Part shown: positions 37,480-46,544 of the stretch, in pieces | Position numbering within the stretch: the first letter of the stretch is position 1 | How the letters are laid out: the number at the start of each line of letters is the position of its first letter | NCBI RefSeq assembly: GCF_027922325.1 | Contig: NZ_BSFL01000005.1 | Span: 224,946 to 288,945, forward strand | DNA from: Methylopila turkensis | Lineage (GTDB): Bacteria; Pseudomonadota; Alphaproteobacteria; Rhizobiales; Methylopilaceae | Reading direction: 5' to 3' | Length of the DNA stretch: 64,000 nucleotides | Notes under the pieces: model-generated | Seen by the model: the letters and a program-made list of their open reading frames with translations, nothing else | Told to the model about the DNA's origin: nothing | Database searches by the model: none | Program-made: the position numbers and the translations under genes

Positions 37480-38262
37480 ATGCTCGAGGGCAAGACTGCG
37501 GTCGTCACCGGCTCCACCAGCGGAATCGGGCTTGCGATCGCGCGCGCGTTCGCGTCCTCCGGAGCCAAGGTCGTGATCAACGGCCTCGGCGACAAGGACG
37601 CGATCGAGGCGACGCGGGCGAGCGTCGCCGACGAGTTCGGCGTCGAGGTCGCCTACGATCCCGCCGACATGCTGAAGCCCGCCGAGATCGCCGGCATGAT
37701 CCGCGGCGCGGAGGAGCGCTTCGGCGCGGTCGACATCCTCGTCAACAACGCCGGCATCCAGTATGTGGCGCCGGTCGACGAGTTCCCGGACGACAAGTGG
37801 GACCAGATCATCGCGATCAACCTGTCGTCGGCCTTCCACGCCACCAAGGCGGCGCTGCCCGGCATGAAGCGCAAGGGCTGGGGGCGGGTGATCAACACCG
37901 CCTCGGCGCACGCGCTGGTGGCTTCGCCCTACAAGTCGGCCTATGTCGCCGCGAAGCACGGGATCGCCGGCTTCACCAAGTCGGCCGCGCTCGAGGTCGC
38001 GCAGGCGAAGATCACCGTCAACGCGATCTGTCCGGGCTATGTCTGGACGCCGCTGGTCGAGGCGCAGATCCCCGACACCATGAAGGCGCGGGGCATGACC
38101 GAGGAAGAGGTCAAGCGCGACGTGCTGCTCGCGGCCCAGCCGACCAAGGAGTTCGTGACGGTCGACCAGGTCGCCGCCTTCGCGCTGTTCCTGTGCTCGG
38201 ACGCCGCCGCGAACATCACCGGCGCGGTGCTGTCCATGGACGGCGGCTGGACCGCGGCGTGA
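37480..38262 (+). CDS. bdhA: D-3-hydroxybutyrate dehydrogenase
   Basis: A 260-residue short-chain dehydrogenase that interconverts 3-hydroxybutyrate and acetoacetate with NAD, part of polyhydroxybutyrate mobilisation. The cofactor motif TGSTSGIGLAIA is at residues 10-21, NNAG near 90, and the catalytic Ser and YxxxK are in INTASAHALVASPYKSAYVAAKHG. Length and the C-terminal AANITGAVLSMDGGWTAA are characteristic of BdhA. The ribosome site GGGAGG precedes the ATG. Confidence 0.92.
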   Translation: MLEGKTAVVTGSTSGIGLAIARAFASSGAKVVINGLGDKDAIEATRASVADEFGVEVAYDPADMLKPAEIAGMIRGAEERFGAVDILVNNAGIQYVAPVDEFPDDKWDQIIAINLSSAFHATKAALPGMKRKGWGRVINTASAHALVASPYKSAYVAAKHGIAGFTKSAALEVAQAKITVNAICPGYVWTPLVEAQIPDTMKARGMTEEEVKRDVLLAAQPTKEFVTVDQVAAFALFLCSDAAANITGAVLSMDGGWTAA

Positions 38263-38317
38263 CGTCCGGAAGCGGTTTTCCGCCCGGCTCTTAGCCCTTC
38301 CGAAACCCGGCGAGCGG

Positions 38318-39514
38318 ATGCTTCCCGCGGCGTCGAGGCGGGGGACGGAGCGGGTGGCGACAGGCGAAGCGACGGGCATTGCGATCGTCGGCTGCGGCTA
38401 TGTGGCGGACTATTACCGCCAGTGCCTCGGCCTGCACGACGGCGTGCTGCGTCTCACCGGGGTCTGGGACCATGATCCGGCGCGGCTCACAGCCTTCTCG
38501 TCGTGCTGGGGCGACCGCGCCTACCGCTCGATGGACGATCTGCTGGACGACCGGAGCTGCGCGCTCGTCGTCAACCTGACGACGCCCGAGAGCCACGCCG
38601 AGGTCACCGCGCAGGCGATCGCCGCCGGCCGTCACGTCTATTCCGAGAAGCCGCTCGGCATGACGCTCGCCGAGGCCGAGCGCATGCGCGCGGCGGCCCG
38701 CGAGGCCGGGGTGCGGCTCTCCGCCGCGCCGTGCAACGTGCTGGGCGAAAGCGCGCAGACGGCGTGGTCGGCGGTGCGCCGGGGCGCCGTGGGGCGCGTC
38801 GCGCTGGCCTACGCCGAGCTCGACGACGGCATGATCCACCGCGCCGACTACCGGAGCTGGATCAGCCGCAGCGGGCGTCCCTGGCCTGCTCGCGGGGAGT
38901 TCGAGACCGGCTGCACCTTCGAGCACGCCGGCTACGCGATCACGGTGTTCGCGGCGATGTTCGGCCCGGTCAGGCGGGTGACGGCGTTCTCCTCGCTGCT
39001 GATCGCGGACAAGCGCACCGATCCGCCGCTGCCGCATCCGGCGCCGGACTTCTCGGTCGGCTGCCTCGAGTTCGACGGTGGCGTGGTCGCCCGGATCACC
39101 AACTCGATCGTCGCGCCTTACGACCACCGCATGCGGATCATCGGCGAAGATGGGACGCTCGAAATCAAGGAGCCCTGGGATTACGCTTCGCCCGTGCGCC
39201 TTCGCAAGGCGGCGCAGGGGCGCCTCGGGCGGCTCATGGAGCGCCGCTTCGGCGGCGCGCTCGCCAGCCGCATCGCCCCGGTGCGCGCGACGCCGTTCCG
39301 CGGCGGCCGCGGCAAGCCGACGATGGACTTCATGCGTGGTGTCGCGGAGCTCGCCTCCGCGGTGGCGTCCGGCCGCAATCCGCGGCTCGACGAGGATTTC
39401 GCGGTTCACGTCACCGAGGTCACCGAGATGCTGCAGCACCCCGAGCGGTTCGAGCGGCCGGCGACGGTGCGGTCGAGCTTCGCGCCGATCGCGCCGATGG
39501 ATTGGGCGGGATGA
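38318..39514 (+). CDS. Gfo/Idh/MocA family oxidoreductase
   Basis: A 398-residue NAD(P)-dependent sugar or inositol-type dehydrogenase. The Rossmann motif IAIVGCGYVADYYRQCL is near the N-terminus, and the conserved EKPLGMTLAEAERMRAAA lies near residue 110. It probably oxidises or reduces a nucleotide-linked or free sugar used by the polysaccharide locus that begins here. The start is uncertain (ATG 38318 or GTG 38354). It overlaps the next gene by 4 bases (ATGA). Confidence 0.88.
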   Translation: MLPAASRRGTERVATGEATGIAIVGCGYVADYYRQCLGLHDGVLRLTGVWDHDPARLTAFSSCWGDRAYRSMDDLLDDRSCALVVNLTTPESHAEVTAQAIAAGRHVYSEKPLGMTLAEAERMRAAAREAGVRLSAAPCNVLGESAQTAWSAVRRGAVGRVALAYAELDDGMIHRADYRSWISRSGRPWPARGEFETGCTFEHAGYAITVFAAMFGPVRRVTAFSSLLIADKRTDPPLPHPAPDFSVGCLEFDGGVVARITNSIVAPYDHRMRIIGEDGTLEIKEPWDYASPVRLRKAAQGRLGRLMERRFGGALASRIAPVRATPFRGGRGKPTMDFMRGVAELASAVASGRNPRLDEDFAVHVTEVTEMLQHPERFERPATVRSSFAPIAPMDWAG

Positions 39515-40452
39515 GCGAGCCGGCCCCGCTGTCCGCCAGATTGAGCACCTGTTCGTTCCGCGGCGACGTCGAGGCCTGCCGCGCCCTGTGCGAGAGCGTC
39601 GACCGCTTCGTGCCGGAGGCGATCGAGCACTGGCTGATCGTGCCGAAGAAAGACATGCCGCTGTTCGCGCCGCTCGCGGGCGGCCGCCGGCGCGTCGTGG
39701 CCGAGGACGCCTTCCTGCCGCGCGGCTTCTTCAAGGCGCCGATGCCGCCGCAGCGCTATCGTCGGATTCTGAGGCTGCCGCGCCGCAACGTCTATCTCAC
39801 GCCGTTCAGCCCGCCGGTGCGCGGCTGGATCGCGCAGCAGATGATGAAGATCGCCGCCACCGCCGCGGCGACCACGGACATCGTGGTGCATGTCGACAGC
39901 GACAACGCCTTCATCCGCCCGCTGACCCTCGGGCATCTCGCCCGCGACGGCCGCGTGCGGCTCTACCGCGACCCCGAGCCGGCCGCGAGCGAAGGCCACA
40001 GGCTGTGGCACGCGGCGGCGGGGCGCCTGCTCGGCCTGCCGCCGAGCGACTTCTACGACGCCGAATACATCGACGCGCTGGTGGTGTGGCGGCGCTCGGC
40101 GCTCGTCGCGATGACCCGGCGGATCGAGGCGACCATGGGCGTGTCGTGGCAGGTCGCGCTCTCCCGTACGCCGCACTTCGCGGAGTACGTCCTCTACGGG
40201 GTGCACGCCGACAAGGTGACGGGGTTCGACGCGGCCGGCGTTTACCCCGAGCCGCGCTCGCTGTGCCACTCGCGCTGGACCGGCGACTTCGCGGGGCCGG
40301 CCGACGAGGCCGCCTTCGTGCGCGGCGTCCGGCCGGCCCACGTCTCGTGCCTGATCCAGTCCACCATCGACCTGTCGCTCGACCGCCGGCTCGACATCTA
40401 CCGCCGGGTCGAGGCGGAGGCGGCACGTCAGGACCGGGCCGGACTGGCCTGA
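39511..40452 (+). CDS. DUF6492-like protein, probable glycosyltransferase-fold
   Basis: 313 residues, translationally coupled to the oxidoreductase before it. The sequence begins with STCSFRGDVEACRALCESVDRFV, and a DSDNAF acidic motif (VVHVDSDNAFI, near residue 131) resembles the DxD metal site of GT-A glycosyltransferases. QQMMKIAATAAATT just before it is typical of DUF6492. A sugar-transfer role in the polysaccharide locus is inferred from this motif and from context, not shown. Confidence 0.75.
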   Translation: MSEPAPLSARLSTCSFRGDVEACRALCESVDRFVPEAIEHWLIVPKKDMPLFAPLAGGRRRVVAEDAFLPRGFFKAPMPPQRYRRILRLPRRNVYLTPFSPPVRGWIAQQMMKIAATAAATTDIVVHVDSDNAFIRPLTLGHLARDGRVRLYRDPEPAASEGHRLWHAAAGRLLGLPPSDFYDAEYIDALVVWRRSALVAMTRRIEATMGVSWQVALSRTPHFAEYVLYGVHADKVTGFDAAGVYPEPRSLCHSRWTGDFAGPADEAAFVRGVRPAHVSCLIQSTIDLSLDRRLDIYRRVEAEAARQDRAGLA

Positions 40453-40459
40453 GCGGCGT

Positions 40460-41422
40460 TCAACCTCGCGCCCGCTTCCCGCCGTCGTTCTCGTGGCGGT
40501 AGATCGGATAGAGGCGTCCGAAGGACAGCTTGCCGAGCACGCCGGCGAAGCGGAAGCCGTGGTCGGTCCAGGCCTCCCGACCGCGCAGCGCCGCGACCGG
40601 CGTCGCGAGAGCCATCAGGACCGCCTGCACGGCGGCCTTGGCGCGGATCGCCCAGCGCGTCGCGAACGGCGACGGCGAGGCGCGCGCGACGGCCGCGGCG
40701 AAGGCCTGGCCGCCGGCGTAGAGCCTGCGCCTGAGATAGCCGACGTCGCAGCGCCGCGCCGGCACCTCCTCCGACACCCGCGCGCTCGGCAGCCATCCGA
40801 AACGGAACCCCTGCGCCTGAAGCTGGCACAGCAGGTCGTAGTCCTCGCCGCCGGCGTTGCCGAAGGCCTCGTCGAAGCGAGCTTCGCGGAACGCCGCGGT
40901 GCGGAAGAACGAGTTGTTGGTCGCGAGCGTGATGCCGGGCGTCTTGCGCGGCCCCATGGCGAACAGCTCCGCGCCCGCCGGCGCGGCGAGCCCGCGCGAG
41001 AACAGCGCGCGGATCGCGGCCGTGGTGCGCTCCGGCGCCTCGAACACCGGCGTCACGGGCCCGAACAGCACGTCGTGGTCATGGGTCGCGACGCCGTGCA
41101 GCGCCTGCGCCAGCCAGTCGCTGTCGACCTGCTGGTCGTCGTCGAGGAAGGCGATGACGGGACCCGTCGCGGCCGCGACGCCAGCGTTGCGCGCCACCGA
41201 GATGTTCGGCGGATGGGCCTCGATGTAGACGATCGGGAACGGGCTCCGCGCCGCCTCGGCCGCGACGATCGCCTCGGCGGAGCGGTCGTCGCTGTTGTCG
41301 ACCACGATCAGCTCGACGCGGACGCCGTCCGGCGCGCGCTGGGCGATGACGCTGTCGAGGGCGCGGCGCAGGGGCTCGGCGCGCCTGTAGGTGCAGACGA
41401 TGATCGAAAGATCGGCGGTCAT
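40460..41422 (-). CDS. Family 2 glycosyltransferase
   Basis: A 320-residue GT-A enzyme: LSIIVCTYRRAEPLRRALDSV at the start, VARNAGVAAATGPVIAFLDDDQQVDSDWL with the metal-binding acidic cluster, and GGEDYDLLCQLQAQGFR further on. It is related to the second GT2 at 43797, with similar LDDDQ and GGED motifs. It is presumed to add one sugar during repeat-unit assembly at the cytoplasmic face. It converges with the DUF6492-like gene. Confidence 0.9.
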   Translation of the reverse strand: MTADLSIIVCTYRRAEPLRRALDSVIAQRAPDGVRVELIVVDNSDDRSAEAIVAAEAARSPFPIVYIEAHPPNISVARNAGVAAATGPVIAFLDDDQQVDSDWLAQALHGVATHDHDVLFGPVTPVFEAPERTTAAIRALFSRGLAAPAGAELFAMGPRKTPGITLATNNSFFRTAAFREARFDEAFGNAGGEDYDLLCQLQAQGFRFGWLPSARVSEEVPARRCDVGYLRRRLYAGGQAFAAAVARASPSPFATRWAIRAKAAVQAVLMALATPVAALRGREAWTDHGFRFAGVLGKLSFGRLYPIYRHENDGGKRARG

Positions 41423-41504
41423 GCTCTGGCGGTCTGTGCTCGATCGGGAGGGGCGCCGACGCCCGAGCCCTTCGCGCGCCAGGGTTCGCTGCAGACCCGG
41501 CGGA

Positions 41505-42260
41505 TCAGCGCGTGAATTCCTTGAGATAGAGTCTCAAAATCCGGGGACTGTCCACCAGGTAGCGGCGCCACAGCCGGCGCGGCTCGCTGGCGAGGCGGAA
41601 CAGCCACTCCATGCCGATGCGGGACAGCCAGGCCGGCGCGCGCTTCCGGCGGCCGGTGAGGAACTCGACGCCCGCGCCGATGCAGAGCCCGACGCCCGTC
41701 GCCTCGCCGCGGCGGCGCAGGTCCTCGGCGAGGAGCTCCTGCTGGGGCGAGCCGACGGCGAGGAACACGTAGCGCGACGGGTTGGATTCGACGAAGGCGA
41801 CGGTCTGGTCGAAGGCGAGGCGGTCCGAGAGCAGCCGCATGGGCGCCTCGAAATGCCGCGCGGCGGTCAGGCAGGCTTTCGTCACCAGCGCGTCGAACGT
41901 TTCGGTGTCGCCGCCGACCAGCAGCACTGGGGAGCTTCTGTCGAACCGCGGATCGCCGAGCAGCTCGATCACGAGATCCGCGCCGGGGGTCGCCGGAAGC
42001 TCGACGCGGCGCGACTTCGCCAGGAAGTGGACCACCCGGCTGTCGTTGACGCAGAGCCACGCCTGGGAATAGGCGCGCGCGATCGCGGGGTCGCCCTCGG
42101 CGAGCCGCACCACGTGAGCGGAGTTGGGCGTGACCAGAGCGGCGAAGGGCGCCTCCGCGGGCCGCTCCAGCAGCCGGCTCACGACCGCGTCCATCTCCAG
42201 CGGATCGTAGTCGACGCCGAGGAAGCGGGTGCGCGGCGGATCGTTCGGCGTCAGCGTCAT
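41505..42260 (-). CDS. WecB/TagA/CpsF family glycosyltransferase (GT26)
   Basis: 251 residues. LVTPNSAHVVRLAEGD and LCVNDSRVVHFLAK are the acceptor- and donor-side conserved regions. VFLAVGSPQQELLAEDLRRR and GLCIGAGVEFLTGRRKRAPAWLSRIGMEWLFRLASEPRRLWRRY form the family C-terminus. Members transfer N-acetylmannosaminuronate or a similar sugar to a lipid-linked intermediate. It lies 82 bases from the neighbouring GT2 gene, same strand. Confidence 0.92.
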   Translation of the reverse strand: MTLTPNDPPRTRFLGVDYDPLEMDAVVSRLLERPAEAPFAALVTPNSAHVVRLAEGDPAIARAYSQAWLCVNDSRVVHFLAKSRRVELPATPGADLVIELLGDPRFDRSSPVLLVGGDTETFDALVTKACLTAARHFEAPMRLLSDRLAFDQTVAFVESNPSRYVFLAVGSPQQELLAEDLRRRGEATGVGLCIGAGVEFLTGRRKRAPAWLSRIGMEWLFRLASEPRRLWRRYLVDSPRILRLYLKEFTR

Positions 42261-42341
42261 GCGGCGCGCCGCCGCTCGCGCGGCGCGGCCGGCGTGAGCC
42301 GCGTGGGGTGATCAGGTCGGACGGTCACGCTCACAGCTACA

Positions 42342-43673
42342 TCATCCGACCGGCGTCTTCGCAATCGCAAAAGACCGGGCGCGCGTCAGGCCCGCCATGC
42401 ACAAGATCGCGATGTTGCAGAAGGGGATGCCCCGCACGAACAGCGTCGCTTCCGTGAGGTTGTGCAGCAGGTAGATCAGCAGGATCAGCCCGAAGGCGCC
42501 GGCCGCGGCCCGCTCCGGGCGCGGCAGCGCCGAGACCGCCCAGCGCGTCCCCCGCAGCAGGTGCCCGACGACGACGAGGCTCGCGAGCGCCGTCGCCGGC
42601 AGCCCGATGTGCAGCCAGAGCTCGAGATAGCCGTTGTGGGCCTGGTTGATCGTGCCGACTTCGACGTCGCCGAGCCAGGTGCCGGGATCGAGGCGGTTGA
42701 GCGGATCGTTGTCGGCGCCGACGTCCCAGAACGCGCCGTAGCCGTGACCGAGCCAGGGCCGCTCCTGCGCGGCGCCGAGCGCGAAGGCCCAGAGCTCGTC
42801 GCGCCCGGTGAAGGAGGCGTCGCCGGTGAAAAGCGCCGAGAACTGCGCGAGGTCGAAATCATAGGCCGCGAACAGGACGAGGACCCCCACCAGCCCGAGC
42901 AGGCCGACGCCGACCAGCAGCAGCACGAAACGCGCGCCGAGCCGCTCCGACAACGCGAAGGCCGCGACGACGGCGAGCGCGAGCGCTGTGAGCGCGATCG
43001 AGGTCTTGCTGCGCGTCAGCATGAGGAACAGCAGCGCGGGCATGAGCGCCGCGAGCCCGATCGCCACGTCGCGGCCCCGCCGCGCGCCGAGCATCCAGGT
43101 GACGGTGACGATCACCGCGACCATGGAGGCGATGCCGGCCACGTTCTTCTGCGAATACATGCCGCGGACGCCGAGCTCGGTGATCGCGATCCCGGGCAGC
43201 AGCGCCGTGCCGACGAGGTTGAGCGCGATCACCACGGCGCAGGCGACGAACATGGCGGTGTGCAGCCGCCTGAGGCTCGGCAGGCCCGCGGCGCAGGCGA
43301 ACGCGATCGTCGTGAGGAAGAACAGCAGCAGCGAGCGGCGCGCCGTCAGGGCGGGGAAATCCGACCAGAGCAGGCTCGCGAGGCAGATCCCGACGATCGT
43401 CGCGAGCCCGAGCCCCGGCAGGATCATGCCGGGGATCGCGCGGCGGTTGGTCCAGAGCACGATGAGCGCGAGGCCGAACAGCGCGAGCACGCCGAAGCGG
43501 TCCACCACGTTGCCCTCGACGCGCTGAGCGGCGCTCGGATCGGCGAAGGGCTGCGCGCCGATCAGCACATAGAACAGGAAGGCGTAGAGCAGCGCCGCGT
43601 GCAGCCGGTCGCGCCAGCCGGCGAGGGCGTGCGCGCGATCCGCCTGCGTCGCGGTCATCGGGGCGTCGACCAT
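42342..43673 (-). CDS. O-antigen ligase / ExoQ-like polymerase membrane protein
   Basis: 443 residues with about 10-12 hydrophobic helices and a large loop holding the Wzy_C signature region (FTGRDELWAFALGAAQERPWLGHGYGAFWD, then NQAHNGYLELWLHIGLPA). Such proteins polymerise or ligate surface polysaccharide at the periplasmic face. The ExoQ-like pattern fits an exopolysaccharide polymerase. ATG 43673 is used; an upstream in-frame ATG at 43721 would lie in the divergent promoter region. Confidence 0.88.
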   Translation of the reverse strand: MVDAPMTATQADRAHALAGWRDRLHAALLYAFLFYVLIGAQPFADPSAAQRVEGNVVDRFGVLALFGLALIVLWTNRRAIPGMILPGLGLATIVGICLASLLWSDFPALTARRSLLLFFLTTIAFACAAGLPSLRRLHTAMFVACAVVIALNLVGTALLPGIAITELGVRGMYSQKNVAGIASMVAVIVTVTWMLGARRGRDVAIGLAALMPALLFLMLTRSKTSIALTALALAVVAAFALSERLGARFVLLLVGVGLLGLVGVLVLFAAYDFDLAQFSALFTGDASFTGRDELWAFALGAAQERPWLGHGYGAFWDVGADNDPLNRLDPGTWLGDVEVGTINQAHNGYLELWLHIGLPATALASLVVVGHLLRGTRWAVSALPRPERAAAGAFGLILLIYLLHNLTEATLFVRGIPFCNIAILCMAGLTRARSFAIAKTPVG

Positions 43674-43796
43674 ACCGGTCTCCGGTGGCTGCCGCCGGGC
43701 TCGCGCGGCGCCTGAGCGCACACTCGCCGCAGGGATTTTAATGTCAAATTAAGCGGGCTCGTCCGGTTGTGGGAATTCGCTTGGGAGCCGCCGCCC

Positions 43797-44726
43797 GTGG
43801 ACCTCGTCTCGATCGTGATCCCGACCCTGAACCGGCCGGAGCCGCTGAGGCGCGCGGTCGCGAGCGCGCTGGCGCAGCAGGGCGCGGACGTGGGCGTCGA
43901 GGTGCTCGTGGTCGACAACTCGGCCGACGGCAACGCGGCGGCCGTGGTCGCGGGCCTGACGGGGCCGGCCGACCGGCCGGTGCGCTATCTCGCCGCCCCT
44001 CGGCCGGGCGTCGCCAACGCCCGCAACGCCGGCGTCGCCGCGGCCGCGGGGCGCTGGGTCGCGTTCCTCGACGATGACCAGGAGGCGTCGGTCGGGTGGG
44101 TCGCCGCCCATGTCGCCGCCGCGCGGGCGAGCGGAGCCGACGCCACCTTCGGCCCCGTGGAGGGCCGCGCCGAGGACGGGGCGTCGATGGGGCCTTTCGA
44201 GCCCTATTTCTCGCGCCGGATCGAGCGGCCGGACGCCGACGACGTGACCGCGATCGCCGCCTATCTCGGCACCAACAACTCCATGTTCGACCGCGCGCGC
44301 TGCCTGTCGGACGAGCCGCCGTTCGATCCGCGCCTGAACGAGAGCGGCGGCGAGGACAGCCTGCTGCTGAAGCGGCTGACGCTCGCGGGTCGCCGCTTCG
44401 GCTGGGCGGCCGGCGCGACGGTGATCGAGTGGACGCCGGAACGGCGGCTGACCTGGGCCTATGTGCGCAAGCGCAAGTTCCTGAGCGGTCAGGTCCGCAC
44501 CTTCACCCACCACATGGTTTCGCCGCCGCAATGGGGGCGGATCGCGTTCTGGATGGCGGCGGGCGCGGCCCAGAGCCTCGCCGCCGGCGCCGCGGCGGCC
44601 GCCTTCGCGCCGATCGACCGCGACCGTTCACAGAAGGCGCTCGCCGCGGCCTATGGCGGGCTCGGCAAGGTGCTGTGGGCCGAGCGCTTCCGGCCCTCGC
44701 TCTACGGGCCGGGCCTCGTGTCGTGA
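43797..44726 (+). CDS. Family 2 glycosyltransferase
   Basis: A 309-residue GT-A enzyme beginning DLVSIVIPTLNRPEPLRRAV, with NARNAGVAAAAGRWVAFLDDDQEAS and LNESGGEDSLLLKRL. GTG 43797 is chosen as start because GGGAG lies 9 bases upstream; an earlier TTG in frame is less likely. The C-terminus has a hydrophobic patch (AAGAAQSLAAGAAAAAFAPI) that could touch the membrane. The gene overlaps the GH44-like gene by 4 bases, so the two are coupled. Confidence 0.9.
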   Translation: MDLVSIVIPTLNRPEPLRRAVASALAQQGADVGVEVLVVDNSADGNAAAVVAGLTGPADRPVRYLAAPRPGVANARNAGVAAAAGRWVAFLDDDQEASVGWVAAHVAAARASGADATFGPVEGRAEDGASMGPFEPYFSRRIERPDADDVTAIAAYLGTNNSMFDRARCLSDEPPFDPRLNESGGEDSLLLKRLTLAGRRFGWAAGATVIEWTPERRLTWAYVRKRKFLSGQVRTFTHHMVSPPQWGRIAFWMAAGAAQSLAAGAAAAAFAPIDRDRSQKALAAAYGGLGKVLWAERFRPSLYGPGLVS

Positions 44727-46360
44727 CCGGGCCGACCCGCCGCGCGGCGCTCGCCGGCGGGTTGGCCGCCGCGCTCGCAGGTCCCCCGGCCCTCGCGCGG
44801 TCTGCGTCGCGGGCGACGTTGCGCGTGCGCGACGATCTTCCCGGCCGGGCGATCAGTCCGCTGGTCTACGGCTCCAACGAGATCGGCGCGATGGAGGGCG
44901 GCGCGCTCTCGGCCGATCTCGACCGGGCGGCCGGCGTCGCCTTCCGCCGCCTTGGCGGCAACCTCATGACGACCTACGACTGGGCCAGCAACGCCTCGAA
45001 CGCGGGCAAAGACTGGCGGCACGCCAACCTCTTGTTCCTGCCGGACGCCCTGCGCATGGAGGGCGAACGCCGCTCCGAGCCGTTCTCGGTCATCGACGTC
45101 ATGCACCGCGCCTCGCTCGCAATGGGCGCGAAGAGCCTCGTGACGCTGCCGCTCGCGGGCTACGTGGCGGCCGACGCGGATGGCGACGTCGCGCCAGCCG
45201 ACGCTGCGCCCTCGCGCCGCTTCAAGCCGGTGCGCTGGGACGGCCGAACCCCGGCCGGCGCCCCGATCGACCCTGCCGTCTGCGACGTCCCCCATCTCCT
45301 GGCGAAACTGCTGGAGCGCTACGGCGACGCCGGCTCCGCCGACGGTATCTTCGGCTATTCCCTCGACAACGAGCCCGGCCTGTGGCCCGAGACCCATCCG
45401 CGGGTGGTGCGCGCCAATCCCACCGTCGCCGCGCTGATCGAGCGCTCGATCGCCGCGGCGCGCGCGGTGAAGGCGCTCGATCCGAAGGCGCAGGTGTTCG
45501 GTCCGGCGAGCTGGGGCGCGACCGAGTTCGCGACCTTTCAGGACGCGCCGGACTGGAGCGCCTTCCGCCGCTACGGCAGCTTCCTCGCGGCCTATCTCGA
45601 CGCCTTCCGCCGCGCGTCGGAAGAGGCGGGCGTCCGCCTGATCGATGCGCTCGACGTGCACTGGTATCCCTATTCCCGCGCAGGCGATCTGCTGCACGCC
45701 AAGGATCCGGCGCTCGGTCCCGCGCTGCTCGACGCGCCGCGTTCGCTGTCGGAGTCGGGCTTTCGCGAGCGGAGCTGGGTCACGGACGTCCTCGGGGTCG
45801 ACGACGCGGCCGACGCTGCGGTGACGCTGCCGCTGCTGCCAAGCCTGGAGCGGATCGTCGCGCGCTGGTTTCCGGGCGTGCGCGTCGCCGTCACCGAGTT
45901 CAACTACGGCGCCGGCGTGCTGCCCGCCGCAGGGCTCGCGCTCGCCGACGCGCTCGGGCGGCTCGGGGCCGGCGGGGTCTGGTGCGCGAGCCACTGGGGC
46001 GCGCTCTCGGGCGCGCTCGGCGAGGCCTACCGCCTGTACCGGGCGACGGACGGCGCGGGCGGCGCTTTCGGCGACGCAGCGCTCGGGCTTGAGGGCGCCG
46101 GTCCGGGGCTCGCCGCCTACGCCGCACGGTCAGGGGAGGGCGGTCCGGTGCGGATCGTGCTGATCAACAAGGCCGAGACGCCGACCGTGGTCGACATCGC
46201 CTTCGCCAGGGCTGAGCGGACCGCGCTCGCGGGACTGGGCTTCGACGCCGGCCGCGCCGTGGGCCCGGTCGAGCGGCTGCCGGAGCGCATCGACGGCGGC
46301 GGGCGGATCGAGCTGCCGCCCCGCTCCGCCCGTCGCTTCGCCTTCGGCGAGAGCCGTTAA
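44723..46360 (+). CDS. Exported glycoside hydrolase, GH44-like
   Basis: 545 residues. The N-terminus TRRAALAGGLAAALAG looks like a twin-arginine signal. Conserved segments fit GH44 endoglucanases and mannanases: FRRLGGNLMTTYDWASNASNAG, FGYSLDNEPGLWPETHPRV (candidate acid/base Glu), DVHWYPYSR and AVTEFNYGAG (candidate nucleophile Glu). The start is GTG in a GTGA overlap with the GT2 gene. An exported hydrolase inside an assembly locus could trim or release the polymer. The family assignment is from motif memory. Confidence 0.78.
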   Translation: MTGPTRRAALAGGLAAALAGPPALARSASRATLRVRDDLPGRAISPLVYGSNEIGAMEGGALSADLDRAAGVAFRRLGGNLMTTYDWASNASNAGKDWRHANLLFLPDALRMEGERRSEPFSVIDVMHRASLAMGAKSLVTLPLAGYVAADADGDVAPADAAPSRRFKPVRWDGRTPAGAPIDPAVCDVPHLLAKLLERYGDAGSADGIFGYSLDNEPGLWPETHPRVVRANPTVAALIERSIAAARAVKALDPKAQVFGPASWGATEFATFQDAPDWSAFRRYGSFLAAYLDAFRRASEEAGVRLIDALDVHWYPYSRAGDLLHAKDPALGPALLDAPRSLSESGFRERSWVTDVLGVDDAADAAVTLPLLPSLERIVARWFPGVRVAVTEFNYGAGVLPAAGLALADALGRLGAGGVWCASHWGALSGALGEAYRLYRATDGAGGAFGDAALGLEGAGPGLAAYAARSGEGGPVRIVLINKAETPTVVDIAFARAERTALAGLGFDAGRAVGPVERLPERIDGGGRIELPPRSARRFAFGESR

Positions 46361-46419
46361 AGCGCCGCCGCCCCAGTGAACTGGGACGCGTGGTGTTCGA
46401 GAGAGCGCCGCCCTTTCCG

Positions 46420-46509
46420 CTCGTCGTCCTCCGGCTTGACCGGAGGACCCATCGCCGACGTCGAGCTCTACGCCGGGCATGGATGGTCCGGTCAAGCCGG
46501 ACCATGACG
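46420..46509. repeat. Composite REP-like repeat, inverted copy
   Basis: Here hairpin B comes first, GTCCTCCGG (46426-46434) with CCGGAGGAC (46440-46448). Hairpin A follows, ATGGTCCGG (46483-46491) with CCGGACCAT (46497-46505), ending GACGG. It is the reverse complement in layout of the copies at 25087 and 32676. It sits between convergent genes (GH44-like and epimerase). Confidence 0.85.
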
Positions 46510-46544
46510 GCGCGTTTGACCAGGACGAGCGGACAGTCCGGGTC

